Notes: generated from the sequence alone by a model not told the origin. Shown: positions 1 through 13,100, numbered from the stretch's first letter. The stretch is 64,000 nt of DNA from Sapria himalayana (GCA_029783825.1 JAREIK010000385.1:3702501-3766500), one strand, 5' to 3'. A program made the numbers and translations.

Positions 1-1690
1 TATTCATAAATGAGTTTATCTCATGCACAAATATTAGAAGGGCTGTCATTTAATACTTATCATATTACATGAGTGTGTTCCATTATATACTTATCATCGT
101 CCATCATAACTGACAAATATAAACCTATGTTATCATGAAAATCCTAAATTTTTATTCTAATTAACATTCATAATCATGTTTTCATCACAATATTAACATT
201 CAAATATAAACCTATATTATCAACATCCAACCCACAATATTAACATAAATATGAATATTACATAATCATGTTTTCATCACAAACAAGTATGTTAAACTAA
301 CCCAAGCCTAATAATGAAAATATTTCACATGATATATTATGAGACATCTAGTGGAATCGAGAATTCCCAATAAAATCCTAAGTAATGATCTATGTTTCGA
401 AACCTAAACCTAATCAAATATTACATATGTTCATTATTGATTTGCTCTTAATTTGGGATTGGAATTCAATTGCAAAGGATTTGTTATTACTCTTAGCTTG
501 AAATCTAATTCTCATATTTTTCCTTTTGCAAAATCTTTTAAGTATGGGTTATATACTTCATGGATATATGTGTCATTTAAAGTTAGAAGTCATGACACTA
601 GTTTGAGGCCACAACTTTTTGGTCTCGTTGGATCTTCTCTCGAGTACCAAAGTTGTGGTGATAATAAATGCTGACTTAAGTAACTCTCCTCTAAACCATA
701 ATTTAGTGATATTGAGAATGTTGTGACTGAGACAAATTCTAGCTAGAATGAAGTGTCATAGCACTAGGAATAATCATGACTAATATTTTCTCTCTATATC
801 AAAATATTATGGCATTGAGAATAGAGATGAGTGATATATTTATTTTCTATAACACAAAACCATAATATTGAGAATAATCATGACTTTGGTGTTTTCTCTC
901 TAGAGCACAAAGTTGTGGTAATAAAATTTTTTTGACCAAAGTAAATGCTTACCAGAACAAAATATTATTATAGAAAATAAGTTCATGATTCAAAATACTT
1001 AGTATTTTGGATTTGTATTAAATAAGTCACAATGCTAGAGATTTCTATGACTAATTTGTTCAGTGAAATACTTGGCTGTAATGACATAAAAATAATATAA
1101 TGGCCATTATATATTTTAGAAATAATATGACTACAACTTCAAGAAAATATCATAGTTATGAAGACTATATCATACAATAAAAAGATTGTGATAACTTGAT
1201 AATGAAATCTCTCTAATAATTAGTTTTGTATAATTATGGCCAGAAAAAAATGTTACAACTACTGAATATGTTCTAGAATGTCTACCCAAGCTATGACATA
1301 AAAAATATTATAATTTCTCTCCTCCTAAGCATTCACTCCACCAAATCTACCAAGTTTACCCAAAATATTTATGATTTCACTAATATCTATCAAATAATTT
1401 CTAAATATACTTTTAGTGAAATCTCTCTAATAATTCCTCAAATAAGTACAATCACAATAATAAATACATATCAAATTATCCAAAATTTTTGGTATGCATA
1501 GTCAGGAGTGCCATACAGTTAAGATAAATATATGATTCTTACACTATGATGAAACCCCTGGGTTATATATTCTACATAACTCTCACATCATCTTAAAATC
1601 AATTCTTCTAGAATATGCACAATAAATTGGTATTAAATTCATTTGTGCTTTCAAATTTATGAGCATCATACTTGTATTAATTAAACTTAC
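1..1690 (+). repeat. Unrecognised dispersed/tandem repeat, copy A
   Basis: The same order of motifs recurs further right. Text around GTTTATCTCATG (10-30) matches about 1,720; the stretch near 440-600 matches about 2,090-2,280; motifs of the type CTCTAGAGCACAAAGT with CATGACTTTG recur every 60-90 bases from 590 to 960. Within it, ATAATCATGTTTTCATCACAA occurs twice (about 170 and 264). No coding capacity seen; not assigned to a known class. Confidence 0.5.
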
Positions 1691-2398
1691 AATAACTTAG
1701 GGTTTTCACTCATAGGTTTATCTCATGAGATAAGAGTTGAATGGTTATTACTTACTTTTGATCAAATCTAGTAAGTATGTCATATGACTTACCTATCATC
1801 ATTCACCATACCCAACATAAATAAATATATGTTTGAGTAAAACCTTAAATCTCTATTCTAAATAATATTCACATCCATCGATATTCCAAATATCACAATA
1901 CCATAAATAAAATTAATATTATACAATTATAATTACCATACACATATATAATAAACAAACCCAACGCCCTTATTTAACTTGACATTGAGAAAGAATTCAT
2001 ATGAGATACTTTGTGATTCATCTCATCTAATTGAGGGTTATAGTTGATAGACGATACGATAATATAAGTCTCAAACCATATTCCAAATTAATCATTGCTC
2101 ATGTTTGCCTTAGATTTGTCTCTAAGTAGAAGTTTGAATTCTTGCAACCTAGGATTTTGTGTGCTCTTTACCTCAAATTTCAAATGATCTTTTTCTTATT
2201 TGCAAAAATTCTAAGTTTTTCTTTTGTACCTCAGAGTCCCATTGAGATGCTATGTGGCTTTTTAAAATAGAAGTCACAACTTTAAGTTTATGTCGTAACT
2301 ATCATTTCTTCAAATTTTTTTTGGAGTACAAAAATTATGACAATAAGGAATGTCGTGACTAGTAAATCTTCTCTAATACTCAAAACCATGGTAGCAAG
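1690..2398 (+). repeat. Same repeat, copy B (direct, cut off by an LTR)
   Basis: Repeats the order of copy A from its first base: the GTTTATCTCATG motif, then the leader-like block, then the CACAAAGT/CATGAC motifs, ending where an LTR-like sequence begins at 2,399. Confidence 0.45.
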
Positions 2399-3975
2399 TG
2401 TAGGGAAACGGAAAGAATTTTTTATCTAATTGAAACATAAATTCAGAAAAATTTATAATTTTTATTCCTTAACCCACCAAGGATCACATGTGTTTCATAA
2501 AAACGAGATGAAAGGGTAAATTAAACTTATTTCTTGTAGATCAATTCGTCAAGTCTTCAAGTTTGCGTCTTGGTTTATTCGGATCTTCAAAGATGTTACC
2601 ATTCTAAAAAGTGACCACCCTCTACAAGTATCCACACACAAACAAATAACAAATGATCTTGTTTAATGCTAGTTCAGTTTCGTCTTCTCAAAAATGGAAT
2701 TAGGGTTTTTCATTTTCTCTATTTTGAATTTTCTCCGAGTAAAAGATGACAGACTACTTCATATATATCTCACATATATATATACAAGTTTTCTAGGGTT
2801 TAAGTCAAAAATGAATTTAATATTATTATATATTTAAAACTCTTTTAAATAATAATAATTTAAATTCAAATCCTTGAAAAACCCTTTTAAATAATGAAAT
2901 GAATTTATATATTTAAAACTCTTTTAAAAAACCCTTAATAGATTATTCTTTATCCAATAAGAAAATATAACATATTAATTATTTGTTTAAATCATAAATT
3001 TAAACTTTCTCAAAATTAAATTTAAATTTTAATAATAACTAATTATTATTTGTAATTTAAAATAATCTCATTATTTTAAATTACTATAGAGAGTAAAAAA
3101 CCATAACCATTCTTATTCATTCTTAATGTAAGATCCTATGGGTTCAATTAAAATTGGTAGAATACTTAACTCACATTTTGATCTTATAATAAGTCATAAA
3201 TAGCCTCTAGCAAGACATTACGACTACCTAAGTTAATTTAAAAGCTCATGATCTGAGAAAATCTAAATATAGCAAATGACATAATCATTTTGTTTCATGA
3301 TATCTTGATAGAGTATAACGTATGAACAAAGTCAACCTTATATCATACTATCTTTAATTACTTGAAATTTAATTAGACTGACTAAGCAAATGATATTGAT
3401 CTTTATCACATCAATTGAGCATGACCATGTATTTTTCAGTCTCAATTGCCGAGGGGACCCAGAGATATCTCACTTATAATAAGAGGGATAAATTCCATCT
3501 TAATCGCTTATATCTCACTACATAATTCTTATTATATTTAAGTATAGCCTTTATAGTCATCTGATTAAAGGCAATATTTGATTATATTAAAACATAATAT
3601 TTCTTATGTTGAGAACTATAGCAATCTCAAGTCAAAGGTTTTAATGAAACAACTATTAGATATTAACTTATGACTTTGATCCATATATTAATCTCAAGAT
3701 GAGTCTGTCCAATATTTGTTCTCAACAAATAAATATAAATTTGATTTATATCATATACACATATTCATCTCATAAATATCAATCAAACTTTATACTAATT
3801 TTAATTCATTACTATTCTCATAACAATAACTGATTATGGATATTTAGAATAACTAATAATATTATTTAAGGACATTATATATAATAAATATGCAAATAAT
3901 AATAATAATAATTAATTCTCACAAATAATCAAAATATATTGTCTATATGATAGGCCTAAAGCACTTTTATTAACA
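2399..3975 (-). mobile_element. Probable solo LTR of a Ty1/copia element, antisense
   Basis: Read on the minus strand it begins TGTTAATAAAAGTGCTTTAG and ends TTTCCCTACA, that is TG...CA. Internal blocks such as GATATCTCTGGGTCCCCTCG (near 3,455) and GAACCCATAGGATCTTACA (near 3,135) resemble the layout of long LTRs of the Angela/Tork type. No gag-pol sequence adjoins it. The 5-bp flanks (GCAAG and TAATT) do not match, so it may have recombined or the ends may be slightly misplaced. Confidence 0.45.
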
Positions 3976-4730
3976 TAATTTATCTCTAAAATCAATAGTT
4001 ATTTCAGTGAGAATATTGTGACCAATGAATAATCTTTCTAGAGCACAAAGTAATAGTGATAATAATACTGTGACTGATATATTTGTTCTCTAAAACACAA
4101 AGTCATGACAATAAGAAAGACCATGACTAAGGCATTTCCTTATTGGAGAAAAACATCATGACAAAAAAAGTTTCTTATGACCAAATTATTTGGTATTATG
4201 AAAATTTAGCTTTATAATAAATATATCATAGTGCTAGAAAATATCAAGATTTCATGTACAAATGTGATACTTAGGTGGTATTTGTTTTTTTTCACTTAAT
4301 GTTGAATATATCTTTTTTTAAGATTAATACTAAGTAGTATTTAATAGTATTAAGTATTAAGTGGTATGTTTTTTTTACTTAATGTTGAATAGATAAGCGG
4401 AGACCGAAACGAGGGTTTTGATTGTGTGGGAGTGAGCTTTTTTTGAATGGAAAAAGCCAAAATTTTTGGCTTTTTTATTTCAACTATTATTTTCAAAAAA
4501 TTCAATGATAAGTAAAAAACAAAAAAACAAATGGTTGAATACTGAAATCAAATTAGTTTTAGGCATTCAACTAAAAAATCAAACACACCCTTAGTTATTG
4601 TGACTTGAAAATAAAGTCATGCCAAATTTATGTTATAATAATAATGAGACATGACTCCAAAAACATGTCATGGTCATGAATAAAGTATTGCACAATATTT
4701 GAAACTCCAAATACTAAATAATTTATTTCA
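3976..4730 (+). repeat. Same unrecognised repeat, third partial copy, interrupted by a MITE
   Basis: Contains the CTAGAGCACAAAGT, CTCTAAAACACAAAGTCATGAC and GACCATGAC motifs of copy A in the same orientation. The MITE at 4,274-4,590 splits it. Confidence 0.4.
4274..4590. mobile_element. MITE, Harbinger/Tourist-like, 317 bp
   Basis: Flanked by TTA on both sides (4,271-4,273 and 4,591-4,593). Ends are GGTGGTATTTGTTTTTT and, on the other strand, GGGTGTGTTTGATTTTT, matching at about 13 of 17 positions. The left end motif occurs a second time inside, near 4,358. No coding capacity. A relative lies in intron 5 at about 53,903. Confidence 0.5.
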
Positions 4731-4739
4731 TCAAGGGAG

Positions 4740-6500
4740 TAAATATAGGTTTGTTTACAAGTATTTTATTATTTATCAAAGATATTTCATTAAGATTTTT
4801 ATTTTGAGTAGATTTGACAAATATTAGTAAAATCATAAAAAATTTTGATAAACATTATTGAATCAATAGAGTAAAGGCTTTGAGGAGAGAAGATTGATGG
4901 GGTCACATAATAATTCACTTGTCAACTTATGTATACCATAAATATTATTTTTAAGTAGTTATGACATATTTTTTTGGGTATAAATCTACTAAAATAGTCA
5001 TAATATTCTTTTTACACAATAACTTTATCATTAAGTTGACATAATTATTTTACTATATAACTCATTCATCGTGGTTATGATATTTTCTTAAAGTTATGAC
5101 CATATTAACTATAAACTACTTTATGACCATAACATTATTTTACCTTATGATAGCGAAGTACCCCATTAATACACGTATTTATAGCACATTTTAGAGCTAA
5201 GAGTTATTTAAAGCATAGCCAAAATATCAAGTGAAATGAATTAATAGCATTATTTTATACTTTGAATTTTTTAATTAAAAGAATAATTACCCTGGTCACA
5301 AATTTTTCAAAAGTTATGACATTGTGCTCTGGAGAAAAAAATACCAAAGTTACAACCAACCCTAGTATTGTGACTTTGTATTATAGAGTATTTTTTGTCT
5401 TTGTCATAGTGATCTCAGAGCTACAACAATTTGTTCATGAAACAAGACCAAAGTCATGGTCAATCCCAGTGCCTTGACTTTGTGTTATAAAAAATTTAAT
5501 ATTAGTTGTGAAAATTCCAATGATGTGATACTTTACTCACAAAGTTAAGATTAAATCCATAACTATTGCTTGTGCTACAACTATGTATTATAGAGAAATA
5601 AGCATAAATCATAAATATTCCTAACACTAACAACATTTGTGCTCTAGAGGATAGCTGAAGATATAGCAAAGTCATGACTCCAATTTTGTACAATGACTTT
5701 CAACTAATGTATCACATGGATCCCTGTAGTAAAAAAAATTATACTTAAAGAAAATATGAGAGAGAGAATGGGAACATTATGTGCATGCTGGGAACCATAA
5801 GCAATGTAAATTCAATCCTAATTAAGAATAAATCCAAGACAAATAACCAATAACTTTGATTGAAATTAAACCTTTGTGCTTAGAAAATTATTTGGTCATT
5901 CATTGAGACCCTCTAATCAATGAGATTCCATTCAATACATCTCACACAATTTCCTCTTTATTGTCTAATTAATTGAATTTTATGGTTAGTAATGTAATTA
6001 TGTTGTGACTAATTATTGATTTTATTAGTTTATGTTCTTATTTATGAAGTATTTGGATGTTGATGGATATGAATAAAAATTTTGAATCAAAAATTAAGGT
6101 TTTCATGAATACATTAGTTTATACATATTAGTTATAGTGGATGGTGATGGATAAGTCATGAAATATAGTCACATGGTCTAATAAGAAGGAAATGAAAACT
6201 ATTCTAATCTTAATACTTGAGATAAACTATTGTGTAAAAACCTAACATTGAGCTATATTAATCATTATGTGTAAAGGTACTTATGAGGCTAAAAATATAA
6301 ACATATCAAAAACAAATTCACTATATACTATCTAGAAGAATTAACATTTGAGTATTGTTAGGATTAAGTCGAATATCTTATCTAAGAGTTTCACCATATT
6401 ATATGAGTTATGTGTCAGTTATGTCGATTTGTGACATGTATGTCATGAGACACATACAAGTAGGAGAGCCTCATATGGTAGTGATAACCCTGAAAATTAT
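4740..6500 (-). repeat. Same unrecognised repeat, inverted copy
   Basis: The reverse complement of 4,740-5,160 aligns with 1,090-1,460: shared blocks include TCAAGAAAATATCATAG / TTAAGAAAATATCATAA and TCTCTCCTC followed by CTTTACTC / CATTCACTC. The reverse complement of 5,780-6,300 aligns with 300-470 and 1,690-1,870. With copy A it forms an inverted repeat with arms of over 1 kb. Confidence 0.5.
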
Positions 6501-6539
6501 GCATACTTGGTATTATTTTTATAGTTGAGATTAATGAGA

Positions 6540-7760
6540 AGATATATAATTTTAATTATTATGACTTTAGAAAGTGACCATGATTCTAAAATATTTTTCA
6601 ATCTTTTTATAACACAAGATCATGGTACTTCGCTATGTCTGTAACTTGGACATAATATTTTTATAACACAGAGTCATTGACATAGAAATTACCATGACTT
6701 TAGTGTTTATATCTTTCATTCATCATATGATTATGGTGATAGGAATAGCCATGATATTGGGAATGACATTTCATATGTATCATACAACTATGGTGCTAGG
6801 AGTGGCCTCAACATTAGCATCGGTCTCTCTAATCATCATATAACCATGATACTAGAAATGGCCATAAAATTGGGAATCACCTCTCATCTACGTCACATGG
6901 TTGTGGCATTAGGAATGACTACGACAAAAAAATAGTATTCCTTGTGTCTCAAATGGCATGATGTTGGGACTAGCCATGATGTTGGCTTTGATTTCTCTAA
7001 TATATCATATGGCCATGATACATAAGGAATGATCTTACTTTTGATGTTGGCCATGATATGTCTCAGAGGCCGAACATAAAAGTCTTGACTTTGCATTCTC
7101 TTGGGAATAAGAGTCATAGTCTCGGGGAATGATCTTACTTTAGTAAATGCTATCTATACTATTTCATATCAAAAGGTGTGGTGCTGAATAATTGCCACAA
7201 CTTTGGCATAATTAGTATTAGTTTTGTAATTTCTTATAACTTAAAAGTTATGACTTTATAAAAAGATAAGGACTCTACTTGATACTATAGAGCCTTATTG
7301 AAGAGAAAGTAATGGTGCTGGAAAGTGGTCGTAACTTTTAGCATCAATAGGATGCTTGACTAATATGATGTGAAATTAATATTATAGCCATTTAATTATT
7401 ATGAGATAAATATTGTAATGAATCCATGATAATATCTCAGTTACAAAGAATATATTATACAATTGATAAATTATACTAATAAAATTGTAGAATCATGGCT
7501 TATAAATATTATCATGACCAATTAGATTGAATTTTGGTCAAGATTGGTCACCAATACAATGTATTATTGATTAATCTACCAATTAACCAAAAACCTCTAA
7601 AAGTTTATTGATTTTATGACTATTTATCAAAAACCATCAAAACTTCAAAGCCATTAAATATATCTTTTTATATCATATTCTCTTACTTACACATCATCTA
7701 AAAATGCTAAAATACTCAATAATATTCAATAATTCGAACACAAGATAATAGTGATAGTTA
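6540..7760 (+). repeat. Same unrecognised repeat, fourth copy, forward
   Basis: Dense array of short degenerate units built from CATGAC, GGAATGACC/GGAATAGCC and ATAACACA(A/G)AGTC motifs from 6,560 to 7,330, followed by a tail (7,540-7,700) similar to 1,330-1,400. No gene seen. Confidence 0.4.
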
Positions 7761-7769
7761 AAAGATGGT

Positions 7770-8130
7770 AGTCACATTATATGTCAAGAGAGTACTATGA
7801 CATTTATATGCTAATTTATCTTTAGTTTGATAGACAGACTTGCTAGCTCAATTGATAACAGCGTGTGAAATATTGTCTCAATTGAGCAACATATTCATCC
7901 AACTATTTGTAATACATAATAATATCATTCGAATATACTATCACAAAATAATTAATAAAAAACTTTAATACTATATTGATAAGTGTACAAAATGTTATTG
8001 GTACATTTGTATGTCCAAATAACATTTCCAATAATTCATAGGACCCATATCTTGATAAAAGACATATTTTATGCACATTGTGTATTTTATGGATATACTC
8101 TACATGGGAATAAGTCATTGGCAAATTATT
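7770..8130 (-). mobile_element. Ty3/gypsy reverse transcriptase fragment
   Basis: On the minus strand 8,124-7,903 reads SRYGSYELLEMLFGHTNVPI and, further on, FVIVYSNDIIMYYK. This matches the gypsy RT core (YGHYEFLVMPFGLTNAP then the F/Y-x-D-D catalytic box), with the catalytic box changed to SNDI. The following bases to about 7,770 keep weak similarity to the next RT block (LDEYVAQLRQYF) with several stops. Dead fragment; no LTRs found nearby. Confidence 0.65.
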
Positions 8131-8340
8131 CTTGTTGATCGTATTGTATTTGAAGTTCGGACTCTTTATTGTATTAGATTTTTAGTATTTGATTTGTAAT
8201 TATTTTTGTTTTTTGAATTTTACTTTTAATTAAAGTTTCTACTACATAACTAAACAACAAATATTTGTGACTTTTTTGGTTTTGAATTAATTATGGTATG
8301 ACCACCCTACTCCCACATATATAATGATTTACATATCCTT

Positions 8341-8360
8341 ACACACACACACACACACAT
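8341..8360. repeat. (AC)n microsatellite
   Basis: Nine to ten AC units, followed by further CA-rich and TA-rich simple sequence to about 8,450. Confidence 0.9.
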
Positions 8361-8559
8361 ACTACACACATGCACACACATTATAATATATATAATAGAA
8401 GTGCATATATAAACAATAATACAGACACAATATATATATATATATAAATATAATAACAATATTTATGACTATGATATGTCTATACATACACATATACATA
8501 ATGATATATATGCTATTATATATATTTAAAAGCATACATACATAATATATATTATGCAT

Positions 8560-8790
8560 GGAGAGAAAATAAATGAATGAAGAGAAATATAGAGAGGAGG
8601 CAAATAGAGAGAGAGTGTTTGTGTGTGAGATAGGCAGAGGATAGAGAGAGAGTGGGTGAGATATAGAGACAAAGAGAGAGGCAGAAGAGAGAGAATGAGA
8701 GTGAGATACACGGAGAGAGTAGGTGAGATATGCAAAGATAGAGAGAGGGGTAAAAGAGAGAGAACGAGAGGGAGGGGGGAGAGAGAGAGG

Positions 8791-8842
<52 letters not shown>

Positions 8843-8860
8843 GGGAAAGAAATAAATGAT
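8560..8860. repeat. (GA)n-rich polypurine tract upstream of the gene
   Basis: About 280 bases that are almost pure purine on the + strand, ending in a perfect GA run at about 8,795-8,839. Its complement gives a long spurious Ser/Leu frame. It lies about 1.2 kb upstream of exon 1; plant GAGA-binding (BBR/BPC) proteins recognise such tracts, but a role here is inference. Confidence 0.85.
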
Positions 8861-9600
8861 TGAGGCAAACGGAGTTAGAGGGAATGAGATAAAAAAAAAG
8901 GTAGAGGAGGAAGAGATAAGCTATTTAGCAATAAAATACACCATTCTATAAAAAACAATTTAATACCGCAATAGAGTGTACGTTTTGTATATACTTTTCA
9001 CTAATTTTACAAATCTTAAATCCTATTAAAAAATTGTGTAAATAATATTCCAATCTTACTAGTTACACATGTTTCCAATATCTTAAAACACAATTCTTTT
9101 TACTATGATTTATCAATAAACAAGTAATATAATTAATTTTCACTAGCTTATCATACGCATCACAACAAAGTTTAGTTAGTGAGATTTTTTTTAGAAGATT
9201 GAAATATTTTATTTTACTTAATGTCTTAATTAAAAACAAAAATATCTTTCAATCTAGTGCATTTATTGAGAAACATTTATTTGTCATTAAATTAACTTAT
9301 CTTTCTTAAAATAGAAATGTGCTTTATTAAAAAAAAAACTATTTTCATTCAAACATCTTTGTCATATGCTTATTAATAAATGAAATACGTACATACATGA
9401 CACATTATTATTATAAATGTTTCATATGATTGTGTCATTTTAAATTTTTTAAAATGTGCTTTATTAAAATGCCTAATAGTTATGTATTTAGGTAAGCTTG
9501 GATGATGCTTAAAAAAAAAAAAAGTGGTAAAATACTCTTGACCATGAGATTAATCATAGTGTTTAAACTAGAGTTAATTAACTCAATAAATTTGTTACTT
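8860..9600. other. AT-rich upstream flank, nothing recognised
   Basis: AT-rich DNA with homopolymer runs. No gene, RNA gene or mobile element could be recognised. Confidence 0.5.
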
Positions 9601-10030
9601 GCCTCAAGGCCGTCGTTAAGATATGGTAAAACTTGTTCGAACACAAACATTACCGGCGAGTCAGGGACAAGTGCGTCCGGCTACGTTCAAGCCCTGCCTT
9701 GCAAAACCGGAGCGATTGGTTTGTTTCGTAGTTGTTTTCTACTTTTCTTCTGACAGAGCAAAATTCCCGTTTTATCCTCCCAGACATTGAAAGAGAAAAC
9801 TATTCTTCTTGTTCGCGGAGAATTTTGTTATCGGATGGAGCAAAAATGAACAGAAAAGGAGTTATGCGAATTGTCGAACCGTGGATTCACCTGTCACCAA
9901 AGAAGGAATTTGTTTGTCATTTGTTATATTGACCGCGATGCATTAAAGTGAGATGCTATCGTCTGATTAGTTGGTGGTGGTGGGGGTTTATCTGAGTCGT
10001 TGATTGATTGTTCAGAGGGACGATCATAAA
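9600..10030 (+). promoter_or_regulatory. Presumed core promoter and 5' leader of the B55 gene
   Basis: Base composition changes from strongly AT-rich to balanced at about 9,600, with several CpGs, and stays so through exon 1. No clear TATA box could be assigned. The segment holds pyrimidine-rich stretches (about 9,730-9,780) and several upstream ATGs. The transcription start and any leader intron cannot be placed from sequence alone. Confidence 0.5.
9846..9932 (+). promoter_or_regulatory. Possible upstream ORF in the leader (28 codons)
   Basis: ATG at 9,846 opens a 28-codon frame ending TGA at 9,930-9,932, about 100 bases before the main start. Shorter upstream frames begin at 9,835 (4 codons), 9,938 (2 codons) and about 9,952 (5 codons). 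If the leader covers this stretch they could reduce translation of B55. This depends on where transcription starts. Confidence 0.3.
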
Positions 10031-10145
10031 ATGAACGCCGGCGATGATGTGTCTGCAGCTCCGGCAGGGTCCTCCCAGCGACCCTTGGAGTGGAAATTTT
10101 CTCAGGTATTCGGCGAGCGCACTGCTGGCGAAGAAGTACAGGAAG
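10031..10145 (+). CDS. B55 exon 1 (residues 1-38 plus first base of codon 39)
   Basis: Starts [13 protein letters not shown] and continues into the invariant block [20 protein letters not shown] before the donor G|GTAAAT. The N-terminus matches the style of plant B55 proteins (M-N-[AG]-G-D-D-V). The exon ends after the first base of a Val codon that is completed by TT at the start of exon 2. It is GC-rich compared with the flanking intron. Confidence 0.96.
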
Positions 10146-13100
10146 GTAAATAATTGTTTGTTTGTTGAATTTTAGATTTGTGTGGATCCGCTTGAATTTT
10201 TTTCCCGCCTCTGATGCAAACCAGTGCTTGTTTTTTGAGTTTTGGATCCGACATGTTCCCCGTATGTTAGATATTCGGCTTTGTCTGTGTCAGTCAACGT
10301 ATGTCAAACATTTATGGCGCTGTTTTACGTGGTGATAACAAAAGAAATACCTTCATGTTGGATGGGAGCACATGTTTAAGTGTAGTATCGTGCGAGTCTT
10401 GATCAAGTACCCCACCAATCAAAGAAGAGACTTGGATGAAAGGTAGCTTGAAAAGTTCCAGGACAATTAGGGTCTTGATAAATTGTCCAATTAATTGCCA
10501 TCCAAAACGAAGAATCAGGATCTCATCCTGTTCCTGAAAAACAGGAGATTTGTGTCATTTCAGGACAACTAGGAACATGTTCTTTATTTGTGTCATTCCA
10601 GGACAATTAAGTGTAGTATAGTCCTAGTTTTCAGAATAATAAGGGCAAATCCACAGATCTCTGGCTCTCCTAACACCATGCATGTTAATGCCAAACAAAT
10701 AGGTGTGATGTGGGGATCAGTGACCCCTATTGTTTTGCAGGAACAGGAGGGGATCTTGATCCTTCATGTTCATGGTAAAGTATTGGGCAATTCACAATGA
10801 TGATTTTCAAAAATACTAATTGTTCTGACATCCTTCAACCTAACTTACATGTAATCTCTTCAATTAGTGGGTGACTTGTTTAATTTTTTATAAGAAACTG
10901 AGGAATGGCCTATGGAAGTCATCTTGAAGGATCAGAATCTCATATTGTTATTGAAAACAGGTGGGGTCTTGTTCCCTGCATCATACCTGTTCATTTTCAT
11001 AGAACAGGCTTTATGATTGGGAAAGCAAAAATCTTTGGCATTGCTCCCTCCTATTTTGAAAATCTTGATTGGGATATATGATTCTTGATTTTCAACAGGA
11101 CTGTATTTTCCCATGTTCTTGGGTTTACTCAGTTTCCAGTATTTTCTGTGCACATCATGGCTGGAATCATTGTTTTTATAAACTAGCAAAAAAGTCTTGG
11201 TATAATTTTTTTATTTTTCTCTCTAAACCCAAAGTTCACTAGGGATGCATTATGTCATTGCAAAAGAGATTCTCAATTGAAGTGTTGAGACATGTTCAAA
11301 ATCCCATTCAAAGGATGAGATGCACTCTTGATTAGAAATTTTTTTTTTTTTTTTTTGCAAATTGTTTATAGTCAAACATTGATCCCAAGAATAGTTTTGA
11401 AAAGTATGAGGTGCACTTAGGTGCCAATTTATGGTGGTGTACGAGGAATGTCTTGAAGGCCTAGACATGCTTCATGGAAAATTTCATATTTTTTTTTAAA
11501 GTTAATAAAAGATATACATATTTAATATTAAATATTATTATTTCAAATATAATATTGTATCATGATAAAATGTAAAAATATAAGAGAGATAAAAAAATAC
11601 AAACTATTAACAATGAATAATAATGATAACAATAAATTATATAAAACTAAACTCTAAATAACATCCTAAAATAATAATCATTAATAAATATTTATTATGC
11701 ATTATCTAAATTTATAAAATTAGTTTTATATTCATTATCATTTACTCATGAAAAGTTATTTATTTTTTGAATTATTTTAGTTTTCATTTTTATCTATTAA
11801 TATAAAAGATGTATCATTTTCATATCGCTGTATGAATGTGTGTGTGTGTATATATATATTTATCACTATTAGATTCTTAATGTTATTATCAATATGTATT
11901 ATGAAAATTTATTTATTCACTTATTTTCGTTACATTGTTATTTTCTTAATGCTTAATTGTGTTTAATGTATACTAGATTATTGAAGTTTGATGTTAACTT
12001 TTTTTTTTCTAGTCAATTGGTAAAGATTTAAAAATTTATTAATATAATTATTTTGAGTCCATAATTCTTAAAGTACTATAATTTTTTTTTTAAAATTATT
12101 TTTCATATATTCTTAGTTTTTTTAACTAATGTGATATATGTTTGGTTTAAGATTTTCATCACCAACTTTTACAAATATGGAGTTGGGGCTCTATATGCAA
12201 TTCATTATTCAGCAATATTATAAATTTAATAATTAAGTGAATATGGAAGATAATTAAATTATAATTTATATAAAGAAAATATAACATATAAATAAAATTA
12301 AGTAAAATTAAATTATTAATTTAATGTTATGATTTATGATATTTTTGGTTCGTATAACTAATCATTCTTAAATAAAAATTTAATATTCATCTACATACTT
12401 AATTTTTTCATTAATTTTTCTTATTTTTTTATTTTTTTGTTATATTTGTTATCCACATATATAATTATTCATGAACTACTTATTATATTTTGTTTTGATT
12501 TTCTATAAAAGAGTTGTTAGATTAAAAACTACTCAATTGCATGTAGATGTCTGCAAAATCAAATCTTCTATCATATATTGATAATTTATTGTACCTTTAT
12601 TTATTTATTTTTTAATTATGATGAATTCTTTATATCGGTCCTAATATTTTTCTTAGTGATCTATTAATTACTTCATGATAATATTTGCGTATGTGCATGC
12701 TTATGTATATATGTATATATATTATCAAAATTTTTATTTTTCTATTTATATAGCTAAAAAAATGAACTAAATAACTAAACATATCCTTGAGTAAAAAAAA
12801 TATAATATTTAAAAAAGACATGCAAATTGTAGGCACAATACTTTTTTTTTTCATTCTTTCCATAAGAATTATTTGATTAATTAGAATGACTAAATTTTTT
12901 TTTATAAGTTATTTTTTGCTCATGTAACCAAATTGAAATATGAACTAGATAACTCTCCATGCATATATGGTAATTCGGGTAGCTAAGCTTGACTCGAGTC
13001 CATGAAATAGAGGTGCAAATGATTCATTATCAGCTTGCATGTCTCAAAACACATCAGGTTTGACATGATTGCAATCACATGTGCACACAAAGTTGGGCCA

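Noticed and set aside
8362..8868. A 168-codon open frame on the minus strand rich in Ser-Leu repeats, and its Arg-Glu-rich counterpart on the plus strand
   Set aside because: Both are translations of the GA/CT simple-sequence tract and its AC/TA neighbours; no start context, domain or conservation signal.
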